A DNA stretch of 64,000 nucleotides from an uncultured Pelagibacteraceae bacterium (GCA_902623495.1 CACNTW010000004.1:1-64000), one strand, 5' to 3'. Positions 13,260-22,514 are shown, numbered from the stretch's first letter. Numbers and translations are program-made. The notes: a model not told the origin generated them from the sequence alone.

Positions 13260-16157
13260 ATGAGCTCTCCTAAAAATCTGGAATATAAAAAAACATCATT
13301 TCTAAATAAAGCTAATAGTGCATTTATTGAGGAAATGTATGTAAAATTTATAAATAAAGATCCATCTCTATCTGAAAGTTGGATTGAATATTTCTCAGGT
13401 GTAGATGAGGATATGAAGATATTAGTCGATGAGATAAATGGACCGTCGTGGAAACCTTTCTCAAAAAAAATTAATATAGAAGATGTTGAGAAAACAGCTA
13501 AAGAAAATGAAAAAAACAAAGATAATTCTAGCAAGTTTAATTTTCAAGTAATTGCAAATTCAAATAAAAATTCAATAAGTGCCGTAGCCTTGATAAGAGC
13601 TTATCGCTTAAGGGGACATCTATTATCAAAATTAGATCCTTTAGAATTGATGAAGTCAGAATATTTAGACGAATTACATCCTGAGTACTATGGTTTTAAA
13701 AAAGAAGATTATGACAAAGAAATTTTTCTAAACGGAATAATAAATAAAAAAAGTGCAAATATTAGAGAAATACTGAAGTTTTTAAAAAAAACTTATTGTG
13801 GTCCCATAGGTTATGAATACATGCATATTTCAAATCCAACTGAGAGAATGTGGTTTAGAGATAGAGTTGAAAAAGACGAGAATGCACTCAAGTTTACAAA
13901 AAATGGAAAGCAAGCAATTTTAAATAAATTAATACAAGCAGAGGGATTTGAAAAATTTTTAAACACAAAATATGTTGGTACTAAAAGATTTGGTTTAGAT
14001 GGTGGAGAAAGTTTAATACCTGCTCTTGAGCAAATTATAAAAATCGGAGGACAATCCAAAATAAAAGAAGTTAAAATAGGAATGTCACATAGAGGAAGAC
14101 TAAATGTCTTAGCAAACGTTTTACAAAAGTCTTATAAAAGAATTTTTAATGAATTTGCTGGTGAAATGGATGGTTCAGAAGATGGTGCTGGAGATGTCAA
14201 ATACCATTTAGGAGCCTCATCTGATAGAGAATTTGATGGAAATCCTGTACACGTTAGTTTAACAGATAATCCTTCACATTTAGAGGCAGTTAATCCTGTT
14301 GTTCTTGGCCAAACTAGAGCTAAACAATTTTTTCACCAAGACAAACAAAGAAATAAAGTTATACCAATATTAATTCACGGAGATGCTGCATTTGCAGGGC
14401 AAGGAATAGTAGCAGAGTGTTTTGCGATGTCCGGACTTCCTGGTCATAACACTGGAGGGACAATCCATATTATTGTTAACAACCAAATTGGATTTACAAC
14501 AAGTCCTAGATTTGCGCGATCTTCCCCTTATCCTTCTGACGTAGGTAAAATGGTTGATGCACCAATCATCCATGTTAATGGAGATGATCCTGAGGCAGTT
14601 GTTTACGCAACTAGAATAGCAACTGAGTTTAGATTAAAATTTAATAGAGATGTTGTAATTGATTTAATATGTTACAGAAGATTTGGACATAATGAGGGAG
14701 ATGAGCCATCTTTCACCCAACCACTTATGTACAAAAAAATTAGATCTCATTCATCTACAATTAAAATTTATGGTGAAAAGCTAGTAAATGAAGGACTTTT
14801 TACGAAACAAGATTTAGATCAACAAATTATTGACTTTAAAAATTTATTAGATGATCAATTTAAAAATGCGAAAGATTATAAACCTAAAATTAGGTGGTTT
14901 GAGGGAACTTGGTCGAGATATAAACCCGAAAGAGGTAAAGATAAAAGAGGTGTAACTGGATCAGATTTGAAAATTTTAAATAATATTTCTGACAGAATTC
15001 ATGTTTTTCCAACTGATAAAAATATTCACAAAACCATAACAAAAATTATGGAAAATAGAAAAAAAACTATTGATGAAGGCTCAGGAATTGATTGGGCAAC
15101 AGCTGAGTCTTTAGCATTTGGTTCATTATTAGTTGAAGGTTATCCAGTTAGGTTAGTAGGTCAGGACTCAGGTAGAGGTACCTTTAGTCAAAGACACTCA
15201 GTTTTAAGAAATCAAATTGATAATTCAAGGTACATACCTTTAAACAATATATCTAGTAACCAAAAAAATTTTGAAATTGTAGATAGTTTTTTATCTGAAC
15301 TTGCAGTTTTAGGATTTGAATATGGATACAGTTTAGTAGAACCGAATACATTGACAATTTGGGAAGCTCAATTTGGAGATTTTGCAAATGGTGCACAAGT
15401 AATTATTGATCAATTTATATCATCTGGTGAAAGAAAGTGGAAAAGAGCATCAGGACTGGTTATGTTATTACCCCATGGTTATGAAGGACAAGGTCCAGAG
15501 CACTCTTCTGCGAGATTAGAGAGATTTTTACAATTATGTGCAAATGATAATTTACAAGTTATGAATTGTACTACACCTGCAAATTATTTTCATGCTTTAA
15601 GAAGACAGATGCACCGTGATTTTAGAAAACCTTTAATTATAATGACACCTAAGTCACTTTTGAGAAATAAATATTGTGTATCAAATTTAGAAGATTTTAG
15701 TAAAAAAAATTCTTTTCATAGAGTGCTATGGGATCATGCTAGAGATACTAAGCAAAAAGGTTTTATTAAGTTAAAAGAAGATAAAAAAATTAGAAAAGTA
15801 ATATTATGCTCTGGAAAAATTTATTTTGATCTTCTTGCGGCAAGAGAGAAACTAAAAATCAATGATGTGATTTTGTATAGAATTGAACAACTATATCCTT
15901 TCCCTGCAAAAAGTTTGGTTAAAGAGCTAAAACCATTTGCAAAAAATTCAAAATTTTATTGGTGCCAAGAGGAGCCCAAAAATATGGGTGCTTGGTTTGC
16001 TGTTAGAGATTATATACAATGGACATTAGAGACTATTAAGGCTAAAAACAATGCAATTTCTTACATTGGAAGAAGTCCAGATGCTACACCTGCTACAGGT
16101 TATGCAAGAAGACATAATTCTGAACAACAAGAAATTATAAATAAAGTATTTGAATAA
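13260..16157 (+). CDS. sucA: 2-oxoglutarate dehydrogenase E1 component
   Basis: A thiamine-diphosphate-dependent decarboxylase of 965 aa that starts the 2-oxoglutarate dehydrogenase reaction. Seen: the N-terminal region FIEEMYVKFINKDPSLSESW (the E2-docking type segment), MSHRGRLNVLANV, the ThDP/Mg motif region IHGDAAFAGQGIVAE followed by IIVNNQIGFTTSP, and the transketolase-like C-terminal half with RGTFSQRHSVL and HGYEGQGPEHSSAR. It directly abuts sucB (start right after its stop). The sucA-sucB-lpd order gives all three components of the complex in one transcript. Confidence 0.98.
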   Translation: MSSPKNLEYKKTSFLNKANSAFIEEMYVKFINKDPSLSESWIEYFSGVDEDMKILVDEINGPSWKPFSKKINIEDVEKTAKENEKNKDNSSKFNFQVIANSNKNSISAVALIRAYRLRGHLLSKLDPLELMKSEYLDELHPEYYGFKKEDYDKEIFLNGIINKKSANIREILKFLKKTYCGPIGYEYMHISNPTERMWFRDRVEKDENALKFTKNGKQAILNKLIQAEGFEKFLNTKYVGTKRFGLDGGESLIPALEQIIKIGGQSKIKEVKIGMSHRGRLNVLANVLQKSYKRIFNEFAGEMDGSEDGAGDVKYHLGASSDREFDGNPVHVSLTDNPSHLEAVNPVVLGQTRAKQFFHQDKQRNKVIPILIHGDAAFAGQGIVAECFAMSGLPGHNTGGTIHIIVNNQIGFTTSPRFARSSPYPSDVGKMVDAPIIHVNGDDPEAVVYATRIATEFRLKFNRDVVIDLICYRRFGHNEGDEPSFTQPLMYKKIRSHSSTIKIYGEKLVNEGLFTKQDLDQQIIDFKNLLDDQFKNAKDYKPKIRWFEGTWSRYKPERGKDKRGVTGSDLKILNNISDRIHVFPTDKNIHKTITKIMENRKKTIDEGSGIDWATAESLAFGSLLVEGYPVRLVGQDSGRGTFSQRHSVLRNQIDNSRYIPLNNISSNQKNFEIVDSFLSELAVLGFEYGYSLVEPNTLTIWEAQFGDFANGAQVIIDQFISSGERKWKRASGLVMLLPHGYEGQGPEHSSARLERFLQLCANDNLQVMNCTTPANYFHALRRQMHRDFRKPLIIMTPKSLLRNKYCVSNLEDFSKKNSFHRVLWDHARDTKQKGFIKLKEDKKIRKVILCSGKIYFDLLAAREKLKINDVILYRIEQLYPFPAKSLVKELKPFAKNSKFYWCQEEPKNMGAWFAVRDYIQWTLETIKAKNNAISYIGRSPDATPATGYARRHNSEQQEIINKVFE

Positions 16158-17432
16158 ATGAGTGAAAAAATATTAGTTCCAGTTTTGGGAGAAAGTATTA
16201 CAGAGGCTACGGTCACGAAATGGTTAAAGAAAAAGGGTGATAACGTAGTTGCTGATGAAGCTGTAGTAGAATTAGAAACTGACAAAGTAAACTTAGAAGT
16301 TCCTGCACCTGCGAGTGGTGTTATATCAGAGATCAACTCAAAAGATGGTGATACAGTCGAAGTTGGAACTGTATTAGGAATGATTTCAGAAGGTGGTGCT
16401 CTTAAAGAAGAAAAGGAAGCTGAGCCGGTTAAAGGAAACGTTGAAAAAAATAATGTAATAAATTTAGAAATCGAAAAGAAAAAAGATACAAAAAAAACTC
16501 AAGAACCTTTATTGCTTGACGAAGAACCATTGGTATTAACTGATGAAGTTAAAGAAACCAAGCCTATTAAACAAAATAAAACACTTTCTCCTGCTGTAAG
16601 AAAAATGGTTGTTGAAAATAAAATTAATTTAGATGAAGTAAAAGGGACAGGTAAAGATGGTAGAATTTTAAAAGGTGATTTAATAAGTTTAATGGGAGCT
16701 AACCCTCAACCTAACGAAAGAAAAATTCAATACGGCGAAGAAGAACGAATTAAAATGTCAAGACTAAGACAAACGATTGCTAAACGTTTAAAAGAGGCTC
16801 AAAATAATGCAGCTATGCTTACAACGTTTAATGAGGTTGATATGTCAAATATAATTTCAATGAGAAAAGATAACCAGGAAGATTTCCAAAATAGTTATGG
16901 AATTAAACTTGGCTTCATGTCCTTTTTTGTGAAAGCTTGTATAGTAGGATTAAAATTATTTCCTGCAATAAATGCTGAAGTTGAAAATGATGAAATGGTT
17001 TACAAAAATTATTATAATGTGAGCTTTGCAGTAGGAACTGAAAAAGGATTAGTAGTTCCAGTATTAAAAAATGCAGATGAAATGTCTTTTGCTGACATTG
17101 AAAAAAACATAAAAGATCTGTCAGACAAAGCAAAAAATGGCAGTCTTACCATAGAGGATCTTCAAGGGGGAACGTTTACAATTAGCAACGGAGGTGTTTA
17201 TGGATCAATGTTATCTACTCCTATTTTAAACCCTCCACAATCAGCAGTTCTTGGAATGCATAATATTGTTGAAAGACCTGTTGTTGTTGATGGTGAGATA
17301 AAAGCTAGACCTATAATGTTTTTAGCATTGTCTTATGATCATAGAATAATTGATGGAAAAGAATCTGTGAGTTTTTTAAAAACTGTTAAAGAAAACTTAG
17401 AAGATCCAAGAAGGTTATTTTTAAATTTATAA
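16158..17432 (+). CDS. sucB: Dihydrolipoyl succinyltransferase (E2 of 2-oxoglutarate dehydrogenase)
   Basis: Transfers the succinyl group from E1 to CoA through a swinging lipoyl arm. Domains in order: a lipoyl domain (residues about 1-77) with the lipoylated lysine in [14 protein letters not shown]; a Lys/Glu-rich linker; a small E1/E3-binding domain ([29 protein letters not shown], about 140-180); and the catalytic domain ending with [12 protein letters not shown], which contains the HxxxD active-site pattern. The length is 424 aa. It directly follows sucA and is one base from lpd. Confidence 0.97.
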   Translation: MSEKILVPVLGESITEATVTKWLKKKGDNVVADEAVVELETDKVNLEVPAPASGVISEINSKDGDTVEVGTVLGMISEGGALKEEKEAEPVKGNVEKNNVINLEIEKKKDTKKTQEPLLLDEEPLVLTDEVKETKPIKQNKTLSPAVRKMVVENKINLDEVKGTGKDGRILKGDLISLMGANPQPNERKIQYGEEERIKMSRLRQTIAKRLKEAQNNAAMLTTFNEVDMSNIISMRKDNQEDFQNSYGIKLGFMSFFVKACIVGLKLFPAINAEVENDEMVYKNYYNVSFAVGTEKGLVVPVLKNADEMSFADIEKNIKDLSDKAKNGSLTIEDLQGGTFTISNGGVYGSMLSTPILNPPQSAVLGMHNIVERPVVVDGEIKARPIMFLALSYDHRIIDGKESVSFLKTVKENLEDPRRLFLNL

Positions 17433-17433
17433 T

Positions 17434-18831
17434 ATGTCAGAAAAATTTGATGTTACAGTAATTGGTGGTGGTCCTGGTGGTTATGTTTGTGCAATTAGAT
17501 TGTCTCAACTTGGACTTAAAGTAGCATGCATAGAGTCTAGAGGATCTCTAGGAGGGACATGTTTAAATATTGGATGCATACCATCAAAAAGTTTACTTAA
17601 TTTATCTGAAAAATTTCACAGTGCTAAAAATTTTGAAAAAATTGGTATTGAGACTGGAGAAATAAAACTCAATTTAGATAAAATGATGAAAAATAAAGAC
17701 AAAGCTGTAACAGTTTTGACTAAAGGAGTTGAATTTTTATTCAAAAAAAACAAAGTCACTTATTTTAAAGGCAAAGGTTCATTTGAGAACAAAAATTCAA
17801 TAAAAATTGAAGGCTCTGAAGGCACTAAAATAATTCAAACTGATAAAACAATAATCAGTACAGGATCAGAGCCAGTTTCATTGCCTGGAGTAGATTTTGA
17901 TGAAGAAAGAATTCTATCTTCAACTGGAGCCCTATCTATTCCCAAGCTTCCTAATAAAATGATTGTTGTTGGAGGAGGATATATAGGATTAGAAATGGGA
18001 TCAGTTTGGTCAAGACTTGGCACTGAAGTTACAGTTGTAGAATTTTTAGACCACATAACTCCTGGAATGGATCGAGATATTTCAAATGAATTTATGAAAA
18101 TATTAAAGAAGCAAGGCATAAAATTCAACCTTAATACTAAAGTTGATAAAATAACTAAAAACTCTAATGGTGTAACGGTTGAGACTTCACAAAATGATGG
18201 CCAAAAAGTAAAACATGATGTTGATGTTGTTTTAATTTCTGTTGGACGAAGACCTTATACTAAAAACTTAAGTTTAGACAAAGTTGGTGTAGTTTTAGAT
18301 GAAAAGGGAAGAGTTAAAGTAAATAAAAATTTTGAGACAAATATTAAAAATATATACGCAATAGGAGATGTTATCGATGGTCCTATGTTAGCCCATAAAG
18401 CCGAAGAAGAGGGGATTGCCGTTGCAGAACTTATAGCAGGCCAATCAGGTCATGTGAATTATGATATTATTCCTGGAGTAGTTTATACATCCCCAGAGGT
18501 AGCTTATGTTGGTAAAACTGAGGAGCAATTAAAAAAAGAAAACATTGGTTATAAAATTGGTAAATTTCCTTTTATGGCAAATTCGAGAGCCAAAGCAATT
18601 GATGAACCAGAGGGTTTTGTAAAAATTTTGGCAGATCAATCAACTGATAAAGTACTTGGTGTACATATAATTGGTCCACATGCAGGAGAAATGATAGCAG
18701 AAATGTCCGTTGCAATGGAGTTTGGGGCCAGTTCAGAAGATATCGCAAGAACATGCCACGCACACCCAACATTTTCAGAAGCTATAAAAGAAGCGGCATT
18801 ATCTGTAGATAAAAGACAGATACACTCTTAA
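17434..18831 (+). CDS. lpd: Dihydrolipoyl dehydrogenase (E3)
   Basis: An FAD-dependent disulfide oxidoreductase (465 aa) that reoxidises the dihydrolipoyl group of the 2-oxoglutarate dehydrogenase complex with NAD. Seen: the FAD motif VIGGGPGGYVCAI, the redox disulfide GGTCLNIGCIPSKSLL, the NAD-binding MIVVGGGYIGLEMGS, NIYAIGDVIDGPMLAHKAEEEG, and the C-terminal active-site base in CHAHPTFSEA. It closes the long operon that begins with dmdC or sdhC. A hairpin just after its stop probably ends transcription. Confidence 0.97.
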   Translation: MSEKFDVTVIGGGPGGYVCAIRLSQLGLKVACIESRGSLGGTCLNIGCIPSKSLLNLSEKFHSAKNFEKIGIETGEIKLNLDKMMKNKDKAVTVLTKGVEFLFKKNKVTYFKGKGSFENKNSIKIEGSEGTKIIQTDKTIISTGSEPVSLPGVDFDEERILSSTGALSIPKLPNKMIVVGGGYIGLEMGSVWSRLGTEVTVVEFLDHITPGMDRDISNEFMKILKKQGIKFNLNTKVDKITKNSNGVTVETSQNDGQKVKHDVDVVLISVGRRPYTKNLSLDKVGVVLDEKGRVKVNKNFETNIKNIYAIGDVIDGPMLAHKAEEEGIAVAELIAGQSGHVNYDIIPGVVYTSPEVAYVGKTEEQLKKENIGYKIGKFPFMANSRAKAIDEPEGFVKILADQSTDKVLGVHIIGPHAGEMIAEMSVAMEFGASSEDIARTCHAHPTFSEAIKEAALSVDKRQIHS

Positions 18832-18835
18832 ACTA

Positions 18836-18870
18836 TAGGATTTTATAGGAAAATCCTAAATTATCCTTTT
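18836..18870 (+). terminator. Probable intrinsic terminator after lpd
   Basis: A perfect 9-bp inverted repeat, TAGGATTTT (18836-18844) and AAAATCCTA (18850-18858) with a 5-base loop, begins 5 bases after the lpd stop and is followed by a T-rich tail ending in CCTTTT. The stem is AT-rich and the T tract is short and interrupted, so it may be weak. Its position at the end of the TCA block supports a terminator. Confidence 0.55.
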
Positions 18871-18929
18871 GTATCAATAAGAATAATTAAATTTTTCAAA
18901 TTAAATAATCCTTTTTAGATCTATTATGA

Positions 18930-19015
18930 TTGTTAACTTTTTTTTAACATTCATTTGTGTTGCTTGGTAAAGTCTTGTTAAGGACTGCAAAACACTTTTG
19001 GTAAAATATTGGTAA
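18930..19015 (+). promoter_or_regulatory. Array of phased TTG(G/T)TAA direct repeats upstream of the binding-protein promoter
   Basis: Three pairs of 7-mers lie at 18930/18941, 18964/18975 and 18998/19009. Each pair has the form 7-mer, 4-base gap, 7-mer (11-bp period), and successive pairs are exactly 34 bp apart. The 7-mers are TTGTTAA, TTTTTAA, TTGGTAA, TTGTTAA, TTGGTAA, TTGGTAA. The last box ends 10 bases before the putative -35 (19026). The 7-4-7 tandem layout is that of OmpR/PhoB-family response-regulator sites, so an activator array is the best reading. Which regulator binds is not known from the sequence. Confidence 0.6.
18952..18984 (+). repeat. Copy 1 of an imperfect 33-bp direct repeat flanking the binding-protein gene
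   Basis: This segment and the one at 20390-20422 match at 27 of 33 positions by hand alignment. Both begin CATTTGT, share CTTGGTAAA and end TAAGGA. It contains one of the phased TTGGTAA/TTGTTAA pairs. The two copies lie on either side of the substrate-binding protein gene, about 1.4 kb apart. Confidence 0.65.
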
Positions 19016-19025
19016 ATGTATGTAT

Positions 19026-19055
19026 TTGACTCTCTATTCAGACTTGTGATTTAAT
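19026..19055 (+). promoter_or_regulatory. Probable sigma-70 promoter of the binding-protein gene
   Basis: TTGACT (19026-19031) and TTTAAT (19050-19055) are separated by 18 bases. The expected transcription start is near 19062, giving a leader of about 12 bases to the ATG at 19074. The promoter lies directly downstream of the phased heptamer array, with the spacing expected for an activator touching the -35 region. Confidence 0.55.
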
Positions 19056-19073
19056 ATTTATAGATTGCTATAT

Positions 19074-20345
19074 ATGAAAAAAATTTTAGGTTTTCTAATT
19101 CTGATTTTATTATTTAGTTCTAACTCTAATGCTGAAAAAGTAGTAATCGTTTCATGGGGAGGTGCTTACTCAGAAATGCAAAGACTAGGCCCAGCTGACT
19201 ATGCAGAAAAAAAAACTGGTATAAAAACTAAATTTGTTGATTACAACGGAGGCTTGTCTGATTTGAGAACTCAAAAAAAATCCAAAAGAATTAAATGGGA
19301 TATAATGGACGTATTCGTAAATGATACGATTGATGGATGTAAAGAAGGACTTTTTCATAAATTTGATTTTGATAAAGATTTTGCACCAGCACCTGATGGA
19401 ACTCCTGCTAGTAAAGATTTTATAAAATCAATGCCTTCCAAGTGCGCAGTTGGAAATATTTTATATTCATGGACATGGGGATATAATACAAATAACTTTG
19501 GTAGTGACCCTAAAACTATAGAAGATTTTTTTGATACAAAAAAATTTCCTGGAAAAAGAGCTCTTTATAAGGATGCTTTAACAAATTTAGAAATAGCTTT
19601 AGCTGCCGATGGAGTTAGACCAGGAAATGGTGGAGAAAATATTTATAAAATTCTTAAAACAAATGAAGGTCGTAAGAGAGCTTTTTACAAAATAAATGAT
19701 TTGTGTGCTGATCCTCAAGGTGGTTGTTTATTCTGGTCCAAGGGTGCTGAGCCAAAAGAACTTTTATCTAGTGGTAAAGTTGTAATGTCAACAGCATGGA
19801 ATGGAAGATTATTTAATGCTGAATTGGAGGGCGCACCAATAAAACAAGTTTGGGATGCTCAAATAATTGATTATGAGTATTTTGTTTTAGTAAAGAATGG
19901 TCCTAATTATAAAAATGGCAAAGCTTTAAAAATATTAAGAGAAATGACTAGTACCGCTGGAGGTGCTTCCCAATTAAAATATATTGCTTTTGCTCCTTGG
20001 AGAAGATCCGCAATTGATTTTGTTAAAGATCGAGAACCTTATTTTAAAGATGGAAAAACTAACATGTTACCACAAATGTCAACTTCTCCACAGAATACTA
20101 AAAACTTTGTTCTATTAGACCCAAATTTTTGGTCAGAAAATTCGAATACTATTAATAAATTGTGGGATGAGATGAAATCAAATATTTCTTTAGGTGTTTA
20201 TAAAATAAAAAAAAAAACTGAAGATATTAAAAATTCAACAGAGAGTAATTGGATAAAACAATTAGAAAATTTATCAAATTTATACAAATCTGGCGTTTTA
20301 ACTGAAGATGAATTTAAAAAATTAAAAAAAAGACTTTTGAATTGA
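19074..20345 (+). CDS. Periplasmic ABC substrate-binding protein, PotD-like, with C-terminal SHOCT-like tail
   Basis: A family-1 extracellular solute-binding protein of the spermidine/putrescine (PotD/PotF) type. The ORF track uses a TTG at 19065; the ATG at 19074 is preferred because it starts a clean signal peptide (MKKILGFLILILLFSSNSNA, cleavage about residue 20). The mature protein begins with VVIVSWGGAYSEM, as in COG0687 members. After the binding fold there is a Lys-rich linker and a final 30-residue segment, LENLSNLYKSGVLTEDEFKKLKKRLL, which matches the SHOCT pattern (short helical oligomerisation-type domain). No permease or ATPase genes are adjacent, so it is an orphan here. The ligand is unknown; a polyamine or similar small organic compound is only a family-based guess. 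Confidence 0.85.
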   Translation: MKKILGFLILILLFSSNSNAEKVVIVSWGGAYSEMQRLGPADYAEKKTGIKTKFVDYNGGLSDLRTQKKSKRIKWDIMDVFVNDTIDGCKEGLFHKFDFDKDFAPAPDGTPASKDFIKSMPSKCAVGNILYSWTWGYNTNNFGSDPKTIEDFFDTKKFPGKRALYKDALTNLEIALAADGVRPGNGGENIYKILKTNEGRKRAFYKINDLCADPQGGCLFWSKGAEPKELLSSGKVVMSTAWNGRLFNAELEGAPIKQVWDAQIIDYEYFVLVKNGPNYKNGKALKILREMTSTAGGASQLKYIAFAPWRRSAIDFVKDREPYFKDGKTNMLPQMSTSPQNTKNFVLLDPNFWSENSNTINKLWDEMKSNISLGVYKIKKKTEDIKNSTESNWIKQLENLSNLYKSGVLTEDEFKKLKKRLLN

Positions 20346-20389
20346 AACATTGTGATAAAAGTAAGAGAATGATAAAAATATTTGTTAAA

Positions 20390-20422
20390 CATTTGTATTT
20401 CTTGGTAAATATTTGGTAAGGA
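20390..20422 (+). repeat. Copy 2 of the imperfect 33-bp direct repeat, with a TTGGTAA-N4-TTGGTAA pair
   Basis: Matches 18952-18984 at 27 of 33 bases. It contains TTGGTAA at 20402-20408 and 20413-20419 (11-bp period), and another TTGTTAA lies at 20382. A possible -35 (TTGAAT, 20432) follows 12 bases later, but no good -10 is evident. The 178-bp interval between the binding-protein gene and priA also carries GTCAAATACAT (20488-20498), the reverse complement of ATGTATTTGAC at 19020-19030 upstream of the gene. Confidence 0.55.
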
Positions 20423-20523
20423 AATAAAAGATTGAATAGTGCTTCAAAAAGTGTTTTTTATCAACGGTTCTGTGTGTATGTTAAAAAGTCAAATACATTC
20501 ATAATATATATCATAATTAATTT

Positions 20524-22479
20524 ATGAAATATCCTGTTCTATTGCCTAATATATTTGATCATCCATTTACATATCTAAGTAATATTAAATTAAAACCAGG
20601 AGATTATGTAAAAGTACCTTTTGGTAAGAAAAATATTATTGGTGTAATTTGGGATATTTTTGAAGAAAAGAATAAGAAAGAATTTAAATTAAGATCTATA
20701 AATGAGAAAATTGAAATTGAACCACTAAGTAAAAGTACAATCAATTTTCTAAAGTGGTTTTCTAACTACAATCTTGTACCTCTAGGAATGTGTTTAAAAC
20801 TTCATTTAATTAATGACGAAAATTTAAAAATAAAAAATGACAGCGATCTATTAAAATATGCTCTATCAAGCGAAAAAGAAAGTTTTCAACTTTCTGAAGA
20901 GCAAGATAAGGCCTACAAAGAGTTATCTAAAAATGATAGCAGTTTTAGAGTTCATTTACTTCAAGGTACAACCGGTTCAGGAAAAACAATAGTTTATTTT
21001 AAAGCTATTGAAAAAATTATAAATATAGGATTACAAGCTCTAATTTTATTACCAGAAATAGGACTAACAAATGAATTTGAAAAAAAATTTAAATCTTATT
21101 TTGGATTTGAAGCTGCAGTTTGGCATTCAAAAGTCAGCCCAAAAAAAAGAAAAATTATATGGAATGGATTATCAGCAGGAAAAATTAAAGTTGTACTCGG
21201 AGCAAGATCATCTTTATTTCTGCCATTCAAAAAATTAGGTTTGATAACAGTAGATGAAGAGCACGATCAATCTTATAAACAAGATGAAGGAATTATCTAT
21301 AATGCTAGAGATATGGCAATATCAAGAGCTAAACACGAAAATATTCCAATAAATTTAGTAACTGCAGTTCCATCAATCGAAACATATGAAAATATTAAAA
21401 TTAAAAAATATAATTACTCAAGATTGCATAATCGATATAAAGGTGCCAATTTACCCAAACATCATGTTATCGATCTTTATCAAAATCAACTAGCGACCAA
21501 AAGCGCTATATCCCTCAAAACTCTTGAGAAAGTAAAAGAACATTTAAATAAAAAAGATCAAGTTCTCTTTTTCATAAATAGAAGAGGTTTTGCACCCTAT
21601 GTTTTATGTAAAAAATGTTTAAATGTTTTTACATGCCCAAGGTGTTCTATAAATTTAGTATTTCACAAAAATAAAAAAATTCTTTTGTGTCATTACTGCG
21701 GATATAATTCAAAATTAAATAGAGATTGTAAGAAAGGAAATGTTTGTGAGTTTGTATTTAGTGGACCTGGGGTAGAAAAAATTGCAGAGGAAGTTAAAAA
21801 CCTCTTTCCTAATAAAAAAACAATAATTTTTTCTAGCGACACAATGAATAAAGCATCTGGCAAAGATAAATTGAATAAAATTATATCTGGTGAAATAGAT
21901 ATTCTTGTAGGTACTCAATTAATATCAAAAGGATTTCACTTTCCAAAATTGAATTGTATTGTTGTATTAGATATAGATTTAACTTCTCAAGGACACGATC
22001 TTAGGAGCACTGAGAAAAATTTACAACTTTACCACCAGTTATCAGGAAGAGCAGGTAGAACCGGCAAACCAGCTAATATTTATTTCCAAACATATAACTT
22101 AAAACCAGAAGTTATAAATCAAATTACAAATGAAGATCCTTTTAAATTTTTAGAAAATGAATTAAATTTAAGAAAAAGAAATAGTTTACCTCCCTATGAA
22201 AGATTTATCGCTTTAATCTTATCTTCATCAAATGAAAAAAAACTTGATATAGATGCCGTAAAACTTAAAAATATTTTATCAAAATCTATAGATGCAAAAA
22301 TTTTAGGACCAGTAAATGCTCCAATATATAGAATTAATCAAAAATTCAGAAATAGACTATTAATAAGGGCAAAAAAAACATCTAATGTTCAGAAAAAATT
22401 GAAAGATGTATTGAAAGATTTTCAACTCTCCAAAGGAATGAAACTTTCAGTTGATGTTGACCCTATCAGCTTCAATTAG
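20524..22479 (+). CDS. priA: Primosomal replication helicase PriA
   Basis: A superfamily 2 DNA helicase that reloads the replisome at stalled forks. Seen: the Walker A motif GTTGSGKT near residue 149, the Walker B DEEH (VDEEHDQSYKQDEG), the zinc-binding region CKKCLNVFTCPRCSINLVFH with further CHYC and Cys residues, LVGTQLISKGFHFP, and the motif VI region QLSGRAGRTGKP. At 651 aa it is somewhat shorter than the E. coli protein (about 730), mainly at the N-terminus. It is not clearly in an operon; 178 bp of repeat-bearing DNA lies upstream and 102 bp lies before atpH. Confidence 0.96.
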   Translation: MKYPVLLPNIFDHPFTYLSNIKLKPGDYVKVPFGKKNIIGVIWDIFEEKNKKEFKLRSINEKIEIEPLSKSTINFLKWFSNYNLVPLGMCLKLHLINDENLKIKNDSDLLKYALSSEKESFQLSEEQDKAYKELSKNDSSFRVHLLQGTTGSGKTIVYFKAIEKIINIGLQALILLPEIGLTNEFEKKFKSYFGFEAAVWHSKVSPKKRKIIWNGLSAGKIKVVLGARSSLFLPFKKLGLITVDEEHDQSYKQDEGIIYNARDMAISRAKHENIPINLVTAVPSIETYENIKIKKYNYSRLHNRYKGANLPKHHVIDLYQNQLATKSAISLKTLEKVKEHLNKKDQVLFFINRRGFAPYVLCKKCLNVFTCPRCSINLVFHKNKKILLCHYCGYNSKLNRDCKKGNVCEFVFSGPGVEKIAEEVKNLFPNKKTIIFSSDTMNKASGKDKLNKIISGEIDILVGTQLISKGFHFPKLNCIVVLDIDLTSQGHDLRSTEKNLQLYHQLSGRAGRTGKPANIYFQTYNLKPEVINQITNEDPFKFLENELNLRKRNSLPPYERFIALILSSSNEKKLDIDAVKLKNILSKSIDAKILGPVNAPIYRINQKFRNRLLIRAKKTSNVQKKLKDVLKDFQLSKGMKLSVDVDPISFN

Positions 22480-22514
22480 CCCATTAAATCTTACCATTTT
22501 TCACAATCTGAGCC

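Noticed and set aside
18930-18981. TTAA-N7-TTAA spacing as CtrA boxes
   Set aside because: The 11-bp spaced TAA half-sites fit the CtrA pattern only loosely (most halves are GTAA), and I do not believe SAR11 has a CtrA. The full 7-mer TTG(G/T)TAA with a 4-base gap describes the sites better.
18952-20422. The flanking direct repeats as ends of a mobile element carrying the binding-protein gene
   Set aside because: No transposase, no terminal inverted repeats of the right order and no target-site duplication. The repeats contain regular operator-like boxes, so a regulatory explanation is more economical.
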